Both the position numbers and the translations under genes were made by a program. Below, piece after piece: positions 1 to 7,629 of a DNA stretch of 10,434 nucleotides. Position 1 is the first letter of the stretch. Every line of letters begins with the position of its first letter. Under the pieces are notes generated by a model, which saw only the letters and a list, made by a program, of their open reading frames with translations, ran no database searches and was not told the origin of the DNA. The stretch covers positions 112,790-123,223 of the forward strand of contig PBNG01000038.1 of NCBI GenBank assembly GCA_002723015.1, written 5' to 3'. Source of the DNA: Roseibacillus sp. (GTDB lineage: Bacteria > Verrucomicrobiota > Verrucomicrobiae > Verrucomicrobiales > Akkermansiaceae).

Positions 1-2310
1 ACCTTCTTCGTGGAGCCTCCCGGGGTGGTGACTGTATCACCCGACGGCCTCATTCGTGTCAACGGCAATGGTAGTGCCACCATCACCGCCAAACACGCGG
101 CCGGACAGCTGTCGCGAATGGTCAAGGTCAGTCAGGCGGACGACCTTCTTCCGATCAGCTTTCCGAATGAAATCGTTCCCATTTTTACCCGGCACGGCTG
201 TAACGGAGGTGGATGTCACGGAAAGGCGGAGGGCCAGAATGGCTTCAAACTTTCGCTCCTCGGTTACGAACCGCAGGACGACCATGGCTATCTGGTCCGG
301 GAGGGACTCGGGAGACGCATATTCAGGGCCTCACCCGGGCGCAGCCTGCTCCTTCTCAAGGGGAGCGGAGAGCTTCCTCATCAGGGGGGATCCCGGCTCA
401 GCAGGGGCAGTGATGACTACAATGCAATTGTGCGCTGGATTCGACAGGGCCTCCCATACCAATCAGAGGGCGATCCTTCGGTTAGCCGTATATCCGTTGA
501 GCCTCGAGAGCGTCTGACCCGGGCGAGAGCAGTTCAACAACTCCGGGTTGTTGCACACTTCAGTGACGGTTCCAGTAAGGACGTTACCCGTATTGCCCAG
601 TATGAGGCAAACGACGAGGACATGGCAATCGTCAGCGACAAAGGGCTTGTGACTATGCAGGAGCGCACCGGAAGCACCTCCGTCATGATCCGATTCCAAG
701 AGCATGTGGATGTATTCCGGGCAACAATTCCTCTGGGAGCTCCGGTCGAGAACCTGCCGCCATCCAACAACCTCGTGGATCAGCACATCTTTGCCAAGCT
801 CCGCACCCTTGGCCTCCCTCCCTCGCAGGCAAGCGAAGATTCCACCTTTCTCCGGAGAGCCACTATCGACATCGCAGGTCGACTTCCAACGCTGGAAGAA
901 ACAGATGAATTCCTTGACGACACCGATCCTGAGAAACGACAACGCAAGGTTGACCAGCTGCTTGCCAGTACGGACTACGCAGACTATTTCGCGGGGAAAT
1001 GGGCGGCAATCCTTCGCAATAAACGTAGCTCACCTCACCACGCCCGTGGCAGCTTTGCCTTTCACTCGTGGATCCGGAATGCCCTACATCACAATCTCCC
1101 ATACAACGCATTCGTCAGGCAATTCGTCGCGGCCTCCGGAGAAGTCGGAGAGAACCCTCCGGTCATCTGGTATCGTACTGTCAAGGACAGCAAGGAGCAG
1201 CTTCAGGATGTTGCGCAGATCTTCCTCGGCCAGCGCCTGCAATGTGCCCAGTGCCACCACCATCCCTACGAGAAATGGAGTCAGGACGATTATTACGGTT
1301 TCGAGGCCTTCTTCTCAAAGGTCGGCCGCAAGCCGGGCGCTCAGCCGGGCGAGGAAGTGATCTTCAACAAAATCGGTGCCGCCAGCGCAAGGAACCCCCG
1401 CAGCGGACGCGCGCTCTCTCCAAAACCCCTTGGCGGGGAAGAACTCATTCTCGCAAATCATCACGATCCCCGGGATTCCCTCGCAGACTGGATGACCAAC
1501 GAAAGTAATCCCTTCTTCGCCCGGATGCTGGTGAACCGCTACTGGAAGCATTTCTTCGGTCGCGGGATCGTGGATCCGGAAGACGACATGCGTGTCACCA
1601 ACCCTCCAACTCATCCTGATCTTCTTGATTCTCTCGCCCGGAGCTTTGTGGAAAGCGGATACGACCTGAAGGGCCTTGTGAGAACGATCTGTAACAGCAG
1701 GACCTATCAACTCAGTTCCATTCCCAACGAACACAATCTCGATGACAGGCAGAATTACTCCCGGTTCTATCCCCGTCGTCTTCCCGCCGAAATTCTGCTC
1801 GATGGAATCAATAGCGTGACCAACGCCAAGGAGAAGTTTAATGGACAGCCTCAGGGAATCCGCGAGGTCCAGCTGCCAGATGATCAGTTCACCAAGGAAT
1901 CTTATTTTCTTTCGGTATTCGGACGACCTGACATGAACAGCGCCTGCGAATGTGAACGTGCAGATGATGTCAACCTCGCGCAGGCCCTGCACCTCGTCAA
2001 TTCCACAAACATCCGGAACAAACTCGCTTCCGAAGACGCAAGAGCTGCCCTTCTGGTCAAAAATGGTGAAGCCAGCGTCGAAGCGCGTATCAGCGAATTG
2101 TATCGCCGGGCGTTTTCGCGCGCACCCGGACCGGAGGAGCTCACAATCGGGGTGCAATACCTCAAGCGAAAGCGAACCCCGCCTGATCCCTCGACCCTGA
2201 GCGAGGACCAGAGAAAAAACGCACGCTCTCCCGAGGCCATGGCGCGTGAGCCCTATGAAGATCTCATCTGGGCTCTTCTTAATACCAAGGAATTTCTCTT
2301 TAACCACTGA
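1..2310 (+). CDS. DUF1549/DUF1553 protein with Ig-like (BIG2) domains and cytochrome c-type motifs, 5' partial
   Basis: The frame is open from base 1, so the true start and probable signal peptide lie upstream; 769 residues are visible (numbered from the codon at base 1). Residues 1-44 are the tail of a BIG2-like Ig domain (PDGLIRVNGNGSATITA). Residues 56-153 form a cytochrome-like module with a CX4CH motif (CNGGGCH, C67-H73). Residues 160-246 look like a second Ig-like domain (HFSDGSSKDVT, DKGLVTM). DUF1549 (PSCyt2) follows at about 258-445 and contains LQCAQCHHHPYEKW, a CX2CH heme motif at C415-H419. DUF1553 (PSD1) fills about 490-765 (NPFFARMLVNRYWKHFFGRG, PRRLPAEILLDGI, CECERADDVNLAQALHLVN). 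These families are characteristic of Planctomycetota and Verrucomicrobiota and are extracytoplasmic; their reaction is unknown. It is the first visible gene of a four-gene operon, and its stop is 13 bases before the next start. Family assignment is by motif recognition and is firm; heme binding is inferred. Confidence 0.93.
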   Translation, partial: TFFVEPPGVVTVSPDGLIRVNGNGSATITAKHAAGQLSRMVKVSQADDLLPISFPNEIVPIFTRHGCNGGGCHGKAEGQNGFKLSLLGYEPQDDHGYLVREGLGRRIFRASPGRSLLLLKGSGELPHQGGSRLSRGSDDYNAIVRWIRQGLPYQSEGDPSVSRISVEPRERLTRARAVQQLRVVAHFSDGSSKDVTRIAQYEANDEDMAIVSDKGLVTMQERTGSTSVMIRFQEHVDVFRATIPLGAPVENLPPSNNLVDQHIFAKLRTLGLPPSQASEDSTFLRRATIDIAGRLPTLEETDEFLDDTDPEKRQRKVDQLLASTDYADYFAGKWAAILRNKRSSPHHARGSFAFHSWIRNALHHNLPYNAFVRQFVAASGEVGENPPVIWYRTVKDSKEQLQDVAQIFLGQRLQCAQCHHHPYEKWSQDDYYGFEAFFSKVGRKPGAQPGEEVIFNKIGAASARNPRSGRALSPKPLGGEELILANHHDPRDSLADWMTNESNPFFARMLVNRYWKHFFGRGIVDPEDDMRVTNPPTHPDLLDSLARSFVESGYDLKGLVRTICNSRTYQLSSIPNEHNLDDRQNYSRFYPRRLPAEILLDGINSVTNAKEKFNGQPQGIREVQLPDDQFTKESYFLSVFGRPDMNSACECERADDVNLAQALHLVNSTNIRNKLASEDARAALLVKNGEASVEARISELYRRAFSRAPGPEELTIGVQYLKRKRTPPDPSTLSEDQRKNARSPEAMAREPYEDLIWALLNTKEFLFNH

Positions 2311-2314
2311 AGGG
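2309..2314 (+). promoter_or_regulatory. Ribosome binding site that sets the start of the PPC-domain gene
   Basis: GAAGGG lies 9 bases before the ATG at 2324 and overlaps the TGA of the preceding gene. In-frame starts further upstream exist (GTG 2246, ATG 2255), but they lie inside the DUF1553 coding region and would place about 26 extra residues before an otherwise ideal Sec signal peptide. The site therefore favours 2324 as the start and suggests that ribosomes finishing the upstream gene reinitiate here. Confidence 0.55.
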
Positions 2315-2323
2315 CCATCTGGC

Positions 2324-4831
2324 ATGACGGGTCCAAAAATCAAAAGTCGACTCATCTTCACCACCCTCTTTCTCGGTGGGGTCCCGCTAGCGACCGCCCA
2401 GCTGCCACATCCCGACCTGCAAACGATCTTCCCCCAGGGCGCCCAAGCAGGACAGACAGTAGAAGTAGCTATTGGGGGAAGTGAACTCCAGGAAACCACC
2501 GGGTTACTTTTTTCGCACCCGGGCATCAGGTGCGAGCAGATCCCGGTAGCCGCCACCGAATTCCACCCACCGGGACACAAGGCGCTTAACTACCGGGTTT
2601 CCGTAGCGCCTGACGTCGCACCCGGAATCTACGAAGTGGTCGCAGCAACCCGCCTTGGGATGACCGCGCCACGCGCGTTCGCGGTCAATTTCTTTCCAGA
2701 AAAGGTTCACCGCGCCAACCATTCTCCGGAATCAGCGGAAGAACTCCCGCTCAACACCGTAATGAATGGACATGCCGATGCCGCTGCGGTGGATCACTAC
2801 AAGATCAGCCTCAGTGAGGGACAGCGGGTGATCATCCGGTGTGAGGCCGAGAGTATCGACTCCCGGATGGATGGGACAATCTCAATAGCAAACAGCAGCG
2901 GGCATGAGTACAATCGAGACCGTGACACAACCGGACGGGACCCTCTTCTCGATTTCACTGCGCCCAAGGATGACGTCTACCTTCTCAAGGTATACGATTT
3001 CACTTACGCGGGAGGAGCTCATTACCCCTACCGACTTATCGCCACCGATGCGCCACACATTGACTTCATCGACCCTCCAGCCGGAATTTCAGGCACATCG
3101 ACAAAATTCAAGATCTATGGCCGTAATCTGCCGGGGGGCAGCACCGGTGAGGGGGTCCGACTAGGCCTGGACGAACTGGAGAGTATCGAGGTTGAGATTC
3201 CCCTGGCCGAAAACAAAACCCTCGGACTGAACCCGGGAGAGGTTCACTCCTCACTGGTTCCCGGAATGACGTGGTGCCTCGATTCGAATGGTAGAAGGTC
3301 AAATCCTGTCCGGATTGGATTCTCCATCGCTCCGGTAATCCAGGGAGCGGAGGGACAGGAGCAGACAATTCTTGTTCCAAGTGAAACCCACGGACGCTTT
3401 GATACCAAGGGAGACCTCGACCACTATCGCTTCCAGGCCAAGGGCGGACAACCTCTCTGGATAGAATGCATTGCAAGCCGAATTCGGAGAGGTTCCGATC
3501 CCGTTCTTTGGATAGATCAGATCACTGTGGACGAGAAAGGTATTGAGCACTTCAAGGAAATAGCAGGTAACGATGACTCGGGGGGTAATCCGGGGGGAGC
3601 ATCGTTCCCCTTCCGCAACCATGACTGCTCGCTGGTCTTCACCCCCCCGGTTGACGGCATCTACCGCCTCCGCCTGCACGACTACACCGGCGGCGGTGGC
3701 CCTGCGGATCTTTACCGCCTTCTCATCTGCACAGTCGCACCTGATTACGACCTGATCACCACCCCCTGGTATGCTGCCCCGGCGAAGGCTACCAAGGCTA
3801 TCCCCCGTCATAGTGCGGTAATCCGACGTGGTGGCACGACGATCCTGCGGGTATTTGCAATTCGCAGGAACGGATTCAAGGGTTCCATTTCCCTTACCGT
3901 TGAGGGACTTCCTGCCGGAGTGGAGTGTCCCCCGGTCATCCTGCCATCAGGGCAGGATACAGCTTCTCTGGTTCTCCATGGAACCCCGGAGGCCCACAAC
4001 TGGCAGGGTTTCGTACGAGTCATCGGGACCGTCGGCGACGTGAGGCGGTCTGCCCGGCCCGGAACGATCTCGTGGTCCATCGGCAACCGGGATACCGAGT
4101 TCACCCGGGCGAGGCTGTCGCACCAACTTCCACTCTCCGTCACCGTCGATGAGCAGGCACCCATCGTCATTCAACCTGCCTCCGATCGCTATGAAGTAGC
4201 TCTCGGCGAAAAAATTGAAATCCCGTTCAAGATCGAGAAGGCAATGAACTTGAAAGGTGAGCTGGTTATTGCGGTTCATGGCCTCCCGCACTCAAAACCT
4301 CCCTCGGTAAAACTGAAACAGGATGCCGTGGAAGGATCACTAGCATTGGCCTTTTCCACCAGCAACGAGTTCAAGGCAGCCCCCGGCAAATGGACATTCA
4401 GCCTCCGGGGTGAATGTACCATAAAACATCGGCACAACCTCTCTGCGGTGAAGATCGCTCAGGCGGAGGAAGATCGGATCATAGACCTGGAAAAAGAAGC
4501 GAAAGAGGAAGAAGCTCGAGCCAAGGCTGCGATCGCACCTGCCAAACAGGCCCTCCAGGAAGCAGAGAAAAACCTGGCCGCCGCCTCTGACACGGAAAAA
4601 GAATCTCTCGAGAGGGCAGTTGCAGAAAAAAAATCGTCGCTCGCAGAGGCAATGAGTTCCTCAGCTTCAGCCTCGGAAAAAGTAAAAAGAGTTACAGCTG
4701 CCAGAACGAGCACCTCTACCCACTTGAAGCAGGCTGGTGAAATCTCCAAGGAGAAGGACCGCAAACACGCAACCCACTCAAAATTGATCACTGTCGTGGT
4801 CAAATCCGCCACGAACGATCCTGAGAAATGA
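2324..4831 (+). CDS. Secreted PPC/Ig-like multidomain protein with C-terminal coiled coil
   Basis: The product is 835 residues from the ATG at 2324, chosen because it begins a clear Sec signal peptide (KIKSRLIFTTLFLGG core, likely cleavage after PLATA, before Gln26). After an N-terminal beta domain (about 26-125) come two PPC-like domains. The first, about 139-242, has DHYKISLSEGQRV and ends in APKDDVYLLKVYD. The second, about 344-471, has DHYRFQAKGGQPLW, a GNDDSGGNPGG loop and DGIYRLRLHDYTGG. An IPT/TIG-like segment (about 244-334, KFKIYGRNLPGG) separates them. Two further Ig-like sandwiches follow (about 492-574 and 611-699). Residues about 706-809 are a Lys/Glu/Ala-rich coiled coil, after which a beta-strand (SKLITVVVKSA) closes the chain. 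No catalytic motif is visible, so a structural or binding role at the cell surface or in the periplasm is inferred. The stop overlaps the next gene's ATG. Confidence 0.88.
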   Translation: MTGPKIKSRLIFTTLFLGGVPLATAQLPHPDLQTIFPQGAQAGQTVEVAIGGSELQETTGLLFSHPGIRCEQIPVAATEFHPPGHKALNYRVSVAPDVAPGIYEVVAATRLGMTAPRAFAVNFFPEKVHRANHSPESAEELPLNTVMNGHADAAAVDHYKISLSEGQRVIIRCEAESIDSRMDGTISIANSSGHEYNRDRDTTGRDPLLDFTAPKDDVYLLKVYDFTYAGGAHYPYRLIATDAPHIDFIDPPAGISGTSTKFKIYGRNLPGGSTGEGVRLGLDELESIEVEIPLAENKTLGLNPGEVHSSLVPGMTWCLDSNGRRSNPVRIGFSIAPVIQGAEGQEQTILVPSETHGRFDTKGDLDHYRFQAKGGQPLWIECIASRIRRGSDPVLWIDQITVDEKGIEHFKEIAGNDDSGGNPGGASFPFRNHDCSLVFTPPVDGIYRLRLHDYTGGGGPADLYRLLICTVAPDYDLITTPWYAAPAKATKAIPRHSAVIRRGGTTILRVFAIRRNGFKGSISLTVEGLPAGVECPPVILPSGQDTASLVLHGTPEAHNWQGFVRVIGTVGDVRRSARPGTISWSIGNRDTEFTRARLSHQLPLSVTVDEQAPIVIQPASDRYEVALGEKIEIPFKIEKAMNLKGELVIAVHGLPHSKPPSVKLKQDAVEGSLALAFSTSNEFKAAPGKWTFSLRGECTIKHRHNLSAVKIAQAEEDRIIDLEKEAKEEEARAKAAIAPAKQALQEAEKNLAAASDTEKESLERAVAEKKSSLAEAMSSSASASEKVKRVTAARTSTSTHLKQAGEISKEKDRKHATHSKLITVVVKSATNDPEK
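4439..4765 (+). other. Coiled-coil segment of the PPC-domain protein
   Basis: This stretch encodes about 109 residues dominated by Ala, Lys, Glu and Ser with heptad-like spacing (for example IIDLEKEAKEEEARAKAA and ALQEAEKNLAAA). It sits between two beta-strand-like segments of the last Ig-like domain: CTIKHRHN before it and KLITVVVKSA after it. It therefore looks like a helical hairpin inserted into a loop of a beta-sandwich. The heptad assignment was made by eye. Confidence 0.65.
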
Positions 4832-7629
4832 GACCTTCCCTCATGTTCCGCTTTCTGATCTCCGGACTTTACCTGGCAGCGACTCCCAACCTGTTAGCCA
4901 GCGAAGGCCTCCCGGTGGAAGAACTCACGCGTGAAACAAAAGTCGACTTCGCGACCGAGGTTGTACCCTTTCTGCGCAAGAACTGCTTTGCATGCCACAA
5001 CGAACAAAAGGCAAAGGGTGACCTGAACCTGGAATCCCCGGAAGCCATGATCACTGGCGGAGATAGTGGCCCCGCTCTCGTTCCGGGAAAGCCCATGGAA
5101 AGCCTCCTCTTTCTCACTGCAGCTCATCTTGAGGAGGAATTCATGCCCCCGAGCAGTAACAAGTCGAATGCAGTGAATCTGAATCCTTCCGAACTTGCTC
5201 TCCTGAGGCTCTGGATCGAGCAGGGTGGTGAAGGAGCATCTTCTTCAATCCTTGCGGGGCCAATCGAATGGGAGCCCTTGGAAGGTGTCCATGCAAGTTA
5301 TGCGGTTACCATTTCAGCCGACTCCCGTTTTGCCGCAACAGGAAACGGCAATCGACTCTACGTTTATGACCTCCGCACGGGTAATCTTGAAGCAGAACTG
5401 GTTGATGAGGTCGCGAGTCCGGGAACGGCTCATCATGATCTCATTCATACTTTGGCCTTTAATCCAGAGGGAATCCTTGCCTCTGGTGGATATCGCTCGG
5501 TGAAAATCTGGGAGCGCAACCTCATTGCCGCCACGGACCTTGAAATCCCCTCGCTGGAAGGAACTTCCGCGCTCTCCATCCACGTGGGGGGCACGCAGGC
5601 CGCCGCCGGCGATAACACGGGTCACGTCGCGCTCGTTGATATCAGCCAGTCCACTACTCCAGTCGTTTTCAAGGTGCATGAAACCACCGTTAAAGCTCTT
5701 CGGCTCTCTTCTGACAGAAGGCATCTTTTCACCACCTCTGACGACAAGACCGTGGCGCGGGTAGACCTTTCGGATACATCCCGGATTTCAAGAGTCGATC
5801 TGCCCTCTGGCGGACGAAGCCTTGCGCTACTTGAGGACGGAACCAAACTCGCCGTGGGCTGCGCGGATGGCATCATTCGAATCATTGCTATCAGTGGGTT
5901 CAACCCGGATGCGGGTGAACTCGCAGAGCCCACGGCGCCGACGGAGTGGAAAACCGAGGGAGAGGTTCTGGCCCTTTCCGCCATTGGTGCGCCTGAGGCT
6001 CAAGTTCTCTCGGCGACCACCGCGGGAAGCATCCAAGTGTGGGATGCATCCGGAAAAGTCATTCGGACCTTCAGTCACGGCAGCGCCATCTCTACGGTGG
6101 CCATTGATGAGGGAACCGGTCAGATCGCCGCCGCGGGGGAGGATGGAGTGATCAGGATCTGGTCTGCCGTGGATGGCAAGCTCCAGCATGAACTCAAGGG
6201 AGATCTGGATTTCCAGCAGCAGCGTGGCCGTGCCGGTCAGGATCTGGAGCTGGCCAGACGCGTCGCGGAACTACGAGGGAAACAGGTGGAAGAGACAACC
6301 AACCTGCTGGATCAACTCAAGACCAAGGCTGAGGCCGAGGATAAAAAGGTTGCGGAGGCTCAGAAGGATCTACAGGCCAAGCAAGCAACTGCATCCCAGA
6401 GAGAACAGGAAAGTGAGAATGCAAAAAAACGGGTTACAGAACTCAAGTCGAGCGGTGACCCCGGTCTTGAGGCAGCAGAGGGTGCCGCCAAGAAAGCCTC
6501 GGAGGAATCGACCAAAGCCGAAAACGAACGCGTCACCGCCGGCCGTAACCTGCGCAACGCGGAACGATCCCGGGATCTTCTGGTAAAAGATACTGCCCGA
6601 GCCGTCCAGCGACTCGAGGATGCGGAATCTTCCTCCATGGAAGCGGGTCTAGCACTCGCTGGGACGGAAAAGATGGTCCAGGAATTGGAGCAGAAAGCCG
6701 CTCAGCTCAAACCGTCCACCGTTCGGGCTCTCAACTTTTCTGCGGACGGCACCACGCTTGCAGTCAGCACTGATGAGACAGGACTTCGTCTCTGGAGCAC
6801 CGACACTGGACAGCCTCTCGATATCATCCATCCTGCTCCGGTTTCTGCCGTCATATTCGGCCCGGGTGACCAGATTCTTGCTTCCACATCGAGTAAGGGC
6901 CTTCTCCACTGGAACCGGACAACCCAGTGGAAAATCCGCAGAACACTTGGGGATCAAAATCGTGAGGACCCTTTCCCCGGGCGGGTTTTGTCTCTGGCCT
7001 TTCACCCTGACGGCCACCTGCTCGCAACCGGTTCTGGAGTTCCTTCTCGAGACGGATCCCTGAGCCTGTGGAATCTTTCCGACGGCCAGCGAAAAGGAGT
7101 CATCAAGGCCCATCAGGATACGATTACGGGTCTGGCTTTCTCTCCTGATGGTAAAAGAATCGCCTCATCTTCCACAGACCGCTACATCAGGATACACACT
7201 GTCGATACCTTGGAGATGCAGGACCAACTAGAGGGACATACCAGTCATGTTCTGGATGTTGCTTGGAGTGCCGATGGACAGACCATCGCCTCTGCCGGAG
7301 CAGATCATGTTGGAAAACTTTGGGACGTCGCCACGAAAAAGCAGAAAAAAACCGAGTCCGGATTTAAGAAAGAACTAACAACGATCGCATTCGTTGGAAT
7401 CGGTGAAACCATCGTAATGGGCGGCGGAGACAAGATTCTGAAAACCTCAGGGCAGAATCTGCCAGGCATCGACGAGTCCATCTATGATGCTGCAGTCAGC
7501 CGTGACGGGTCCATTATCCTTGCGGGAGGAGAGAGCGGAACCCTCAGGATCTGGCAGGCCAGCGACCGAAAACTTCTCTACTCCTTTCCTCCAGCAGGCA
7601 AGGCCCCTTCCGAGACGGCGTCCAAATGA
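4828..7629 (+). CDS. Secreted cytochrome c (PSCyt1-type) and double WD40 propeller protein
   Basis: The product is 933 residues. The start ATG overlaps the previous TGA (ATGA); a second ATG at 4843 would give a shorter signal peptide. Residues 1-24 are a Sec signal (FLISGLYLAA, likely cut after LLA). Residues 39-135 form a planctomycete-type cytochrome c domain: CFACH heme motif at C53-H57, a likely distal Met at 106 (EEFMPP), and a closing LLRLWIEQGG helix. Seven WD40-like blades follow at about 155-456 (endings such as VKIWERN, IQVWDAS, IRIWSAV), then a long coiled coil (about 457-627), then seven more at about 630-920 (LRLWSTD, LSLWNLS, GKLWDVA, LRIWQAS). A single covalent heme on a propeller scaffold suggests an extracytoplasmic electron-transfer or docking role, but the substrate is unknown. 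No strong Shine-Dalgarno is visible, so translation is probably coupled to the gene upstream. Confidence 0.92.
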   Translation: MRPSLMFRFLISGLYLAATPNLLASEGLPVEELTRETKVDFATEVVPFLRKNCFACHNEQKAKGDLNLESPEAMITGGDSGPALVPGKPMESLLFLTAAHLEEEFMPPSSNKSNAVNLNPSELALLRLWIEQGGEGASSSILAGPIEWEPLEGVHASYAVTISADSRFAATGNGNRLYVYDLRTGNLEAELVDEVASPGTAHHDLIHTLAFNPEGILASGGYRSVKIWERNLIAATDLEIPSLEGTSALSIHVGGTQAAAGDNTGHVALVDISQSTTPVVFKVHETTVKALRLSSDRRHLFTTSDDKTVARVDLSDTSRISRVDLPSGGRSLALLEDGTKLAVGCADGIIRIIAISGFNPDAGELAEPTAPTEWKTEGEVLALSAIGAPEAQVLSATTAGSIQVWDASGKVIRTFSHGSAISTVAIDEGTGQIAAAGEDGVIRIWSAVDGKLQHELKGDLDFQQQRGRAGQDLELARRVAELRGKQVEETTNLLDQLKTKAEAEDKKVAEAQKDLQAKQATASQREQESENAKKRVTELKSSGDPGLEAAEGAAKKASEESTKAENERVTAGRNLRNAERSRDLLVKDTARAVQRLEDAESSSMEAGLALAGTEKMVQELEQKAAQLKPSTVRALNFSADGTTLAVSTDETGLRLWSTDTGQPLDIIHPAPVSAVIFGPGDQILASTSSKGLLHWNRTTQWKIRRTLGDQNREDPFPGRVLSLAFHPDGHLLATGSGVPSRDGSLSLWNLSDGQRKGVIKAHQDTITGLAFSPDGKRIASSSTDRYIRIHTVDTLEMQDQLEGHTSHVLDVAWSADGQTIASAGADHVGKLWDVATKKQKKTESGFKKELTTIAFVGIGETIVMGGGDKILKTSGQNLPGIDESIYDAAVSRDGSIILAGGESGTLRIWQASDRKLLYSFPPAGKAPSETASK
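6196..6708 (+). other. Coiled coil linking the two WD40 propellers
   Basis: This encodes about 171 residues rich in Ala, Glu, Lys, Gln and Arg, beginning after the seventh WD40-like blade (DGKLQHELKGD) and ending just before the eighth (STVRALNFSADG). A Gly-Pro break near SSGDPGLEAA (residues about 541-550) falls roughly in its middle, so it could fold as an antiparallel helical hairpin. The assignment is from composition and heptad-like spacing, not from a computed prediction. Confidence 0.7.

Noticed and set aside
704..1360. Plus-strand frame of 218 codons inside gene 1
   Set aside because: It is an out-of-frame shadow rich in Ser, Arg and Pro with no domain; the main frame carries the DUF1549 motifs, including CAQCH.
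2246..2323. Upstream GTG/ATG start (2246 or 2255) for the PPC-domain gene
   Set aside because: It would overlap the DUF1553 C-terminus and put about 26 residues before a clean Sec signal peptide; the ATG at 2324 has a ribosome binding site at good spacing.
1315..2580. Long open frame on the minus strand (421 codons) across the gene 1/gene 2 junction
   Set aside because: It lies antisense to DUF1553 and the PPC signal region, both strongly supported by family motifs. Its own translation shows no recognisable domain, signal or plausible composition.
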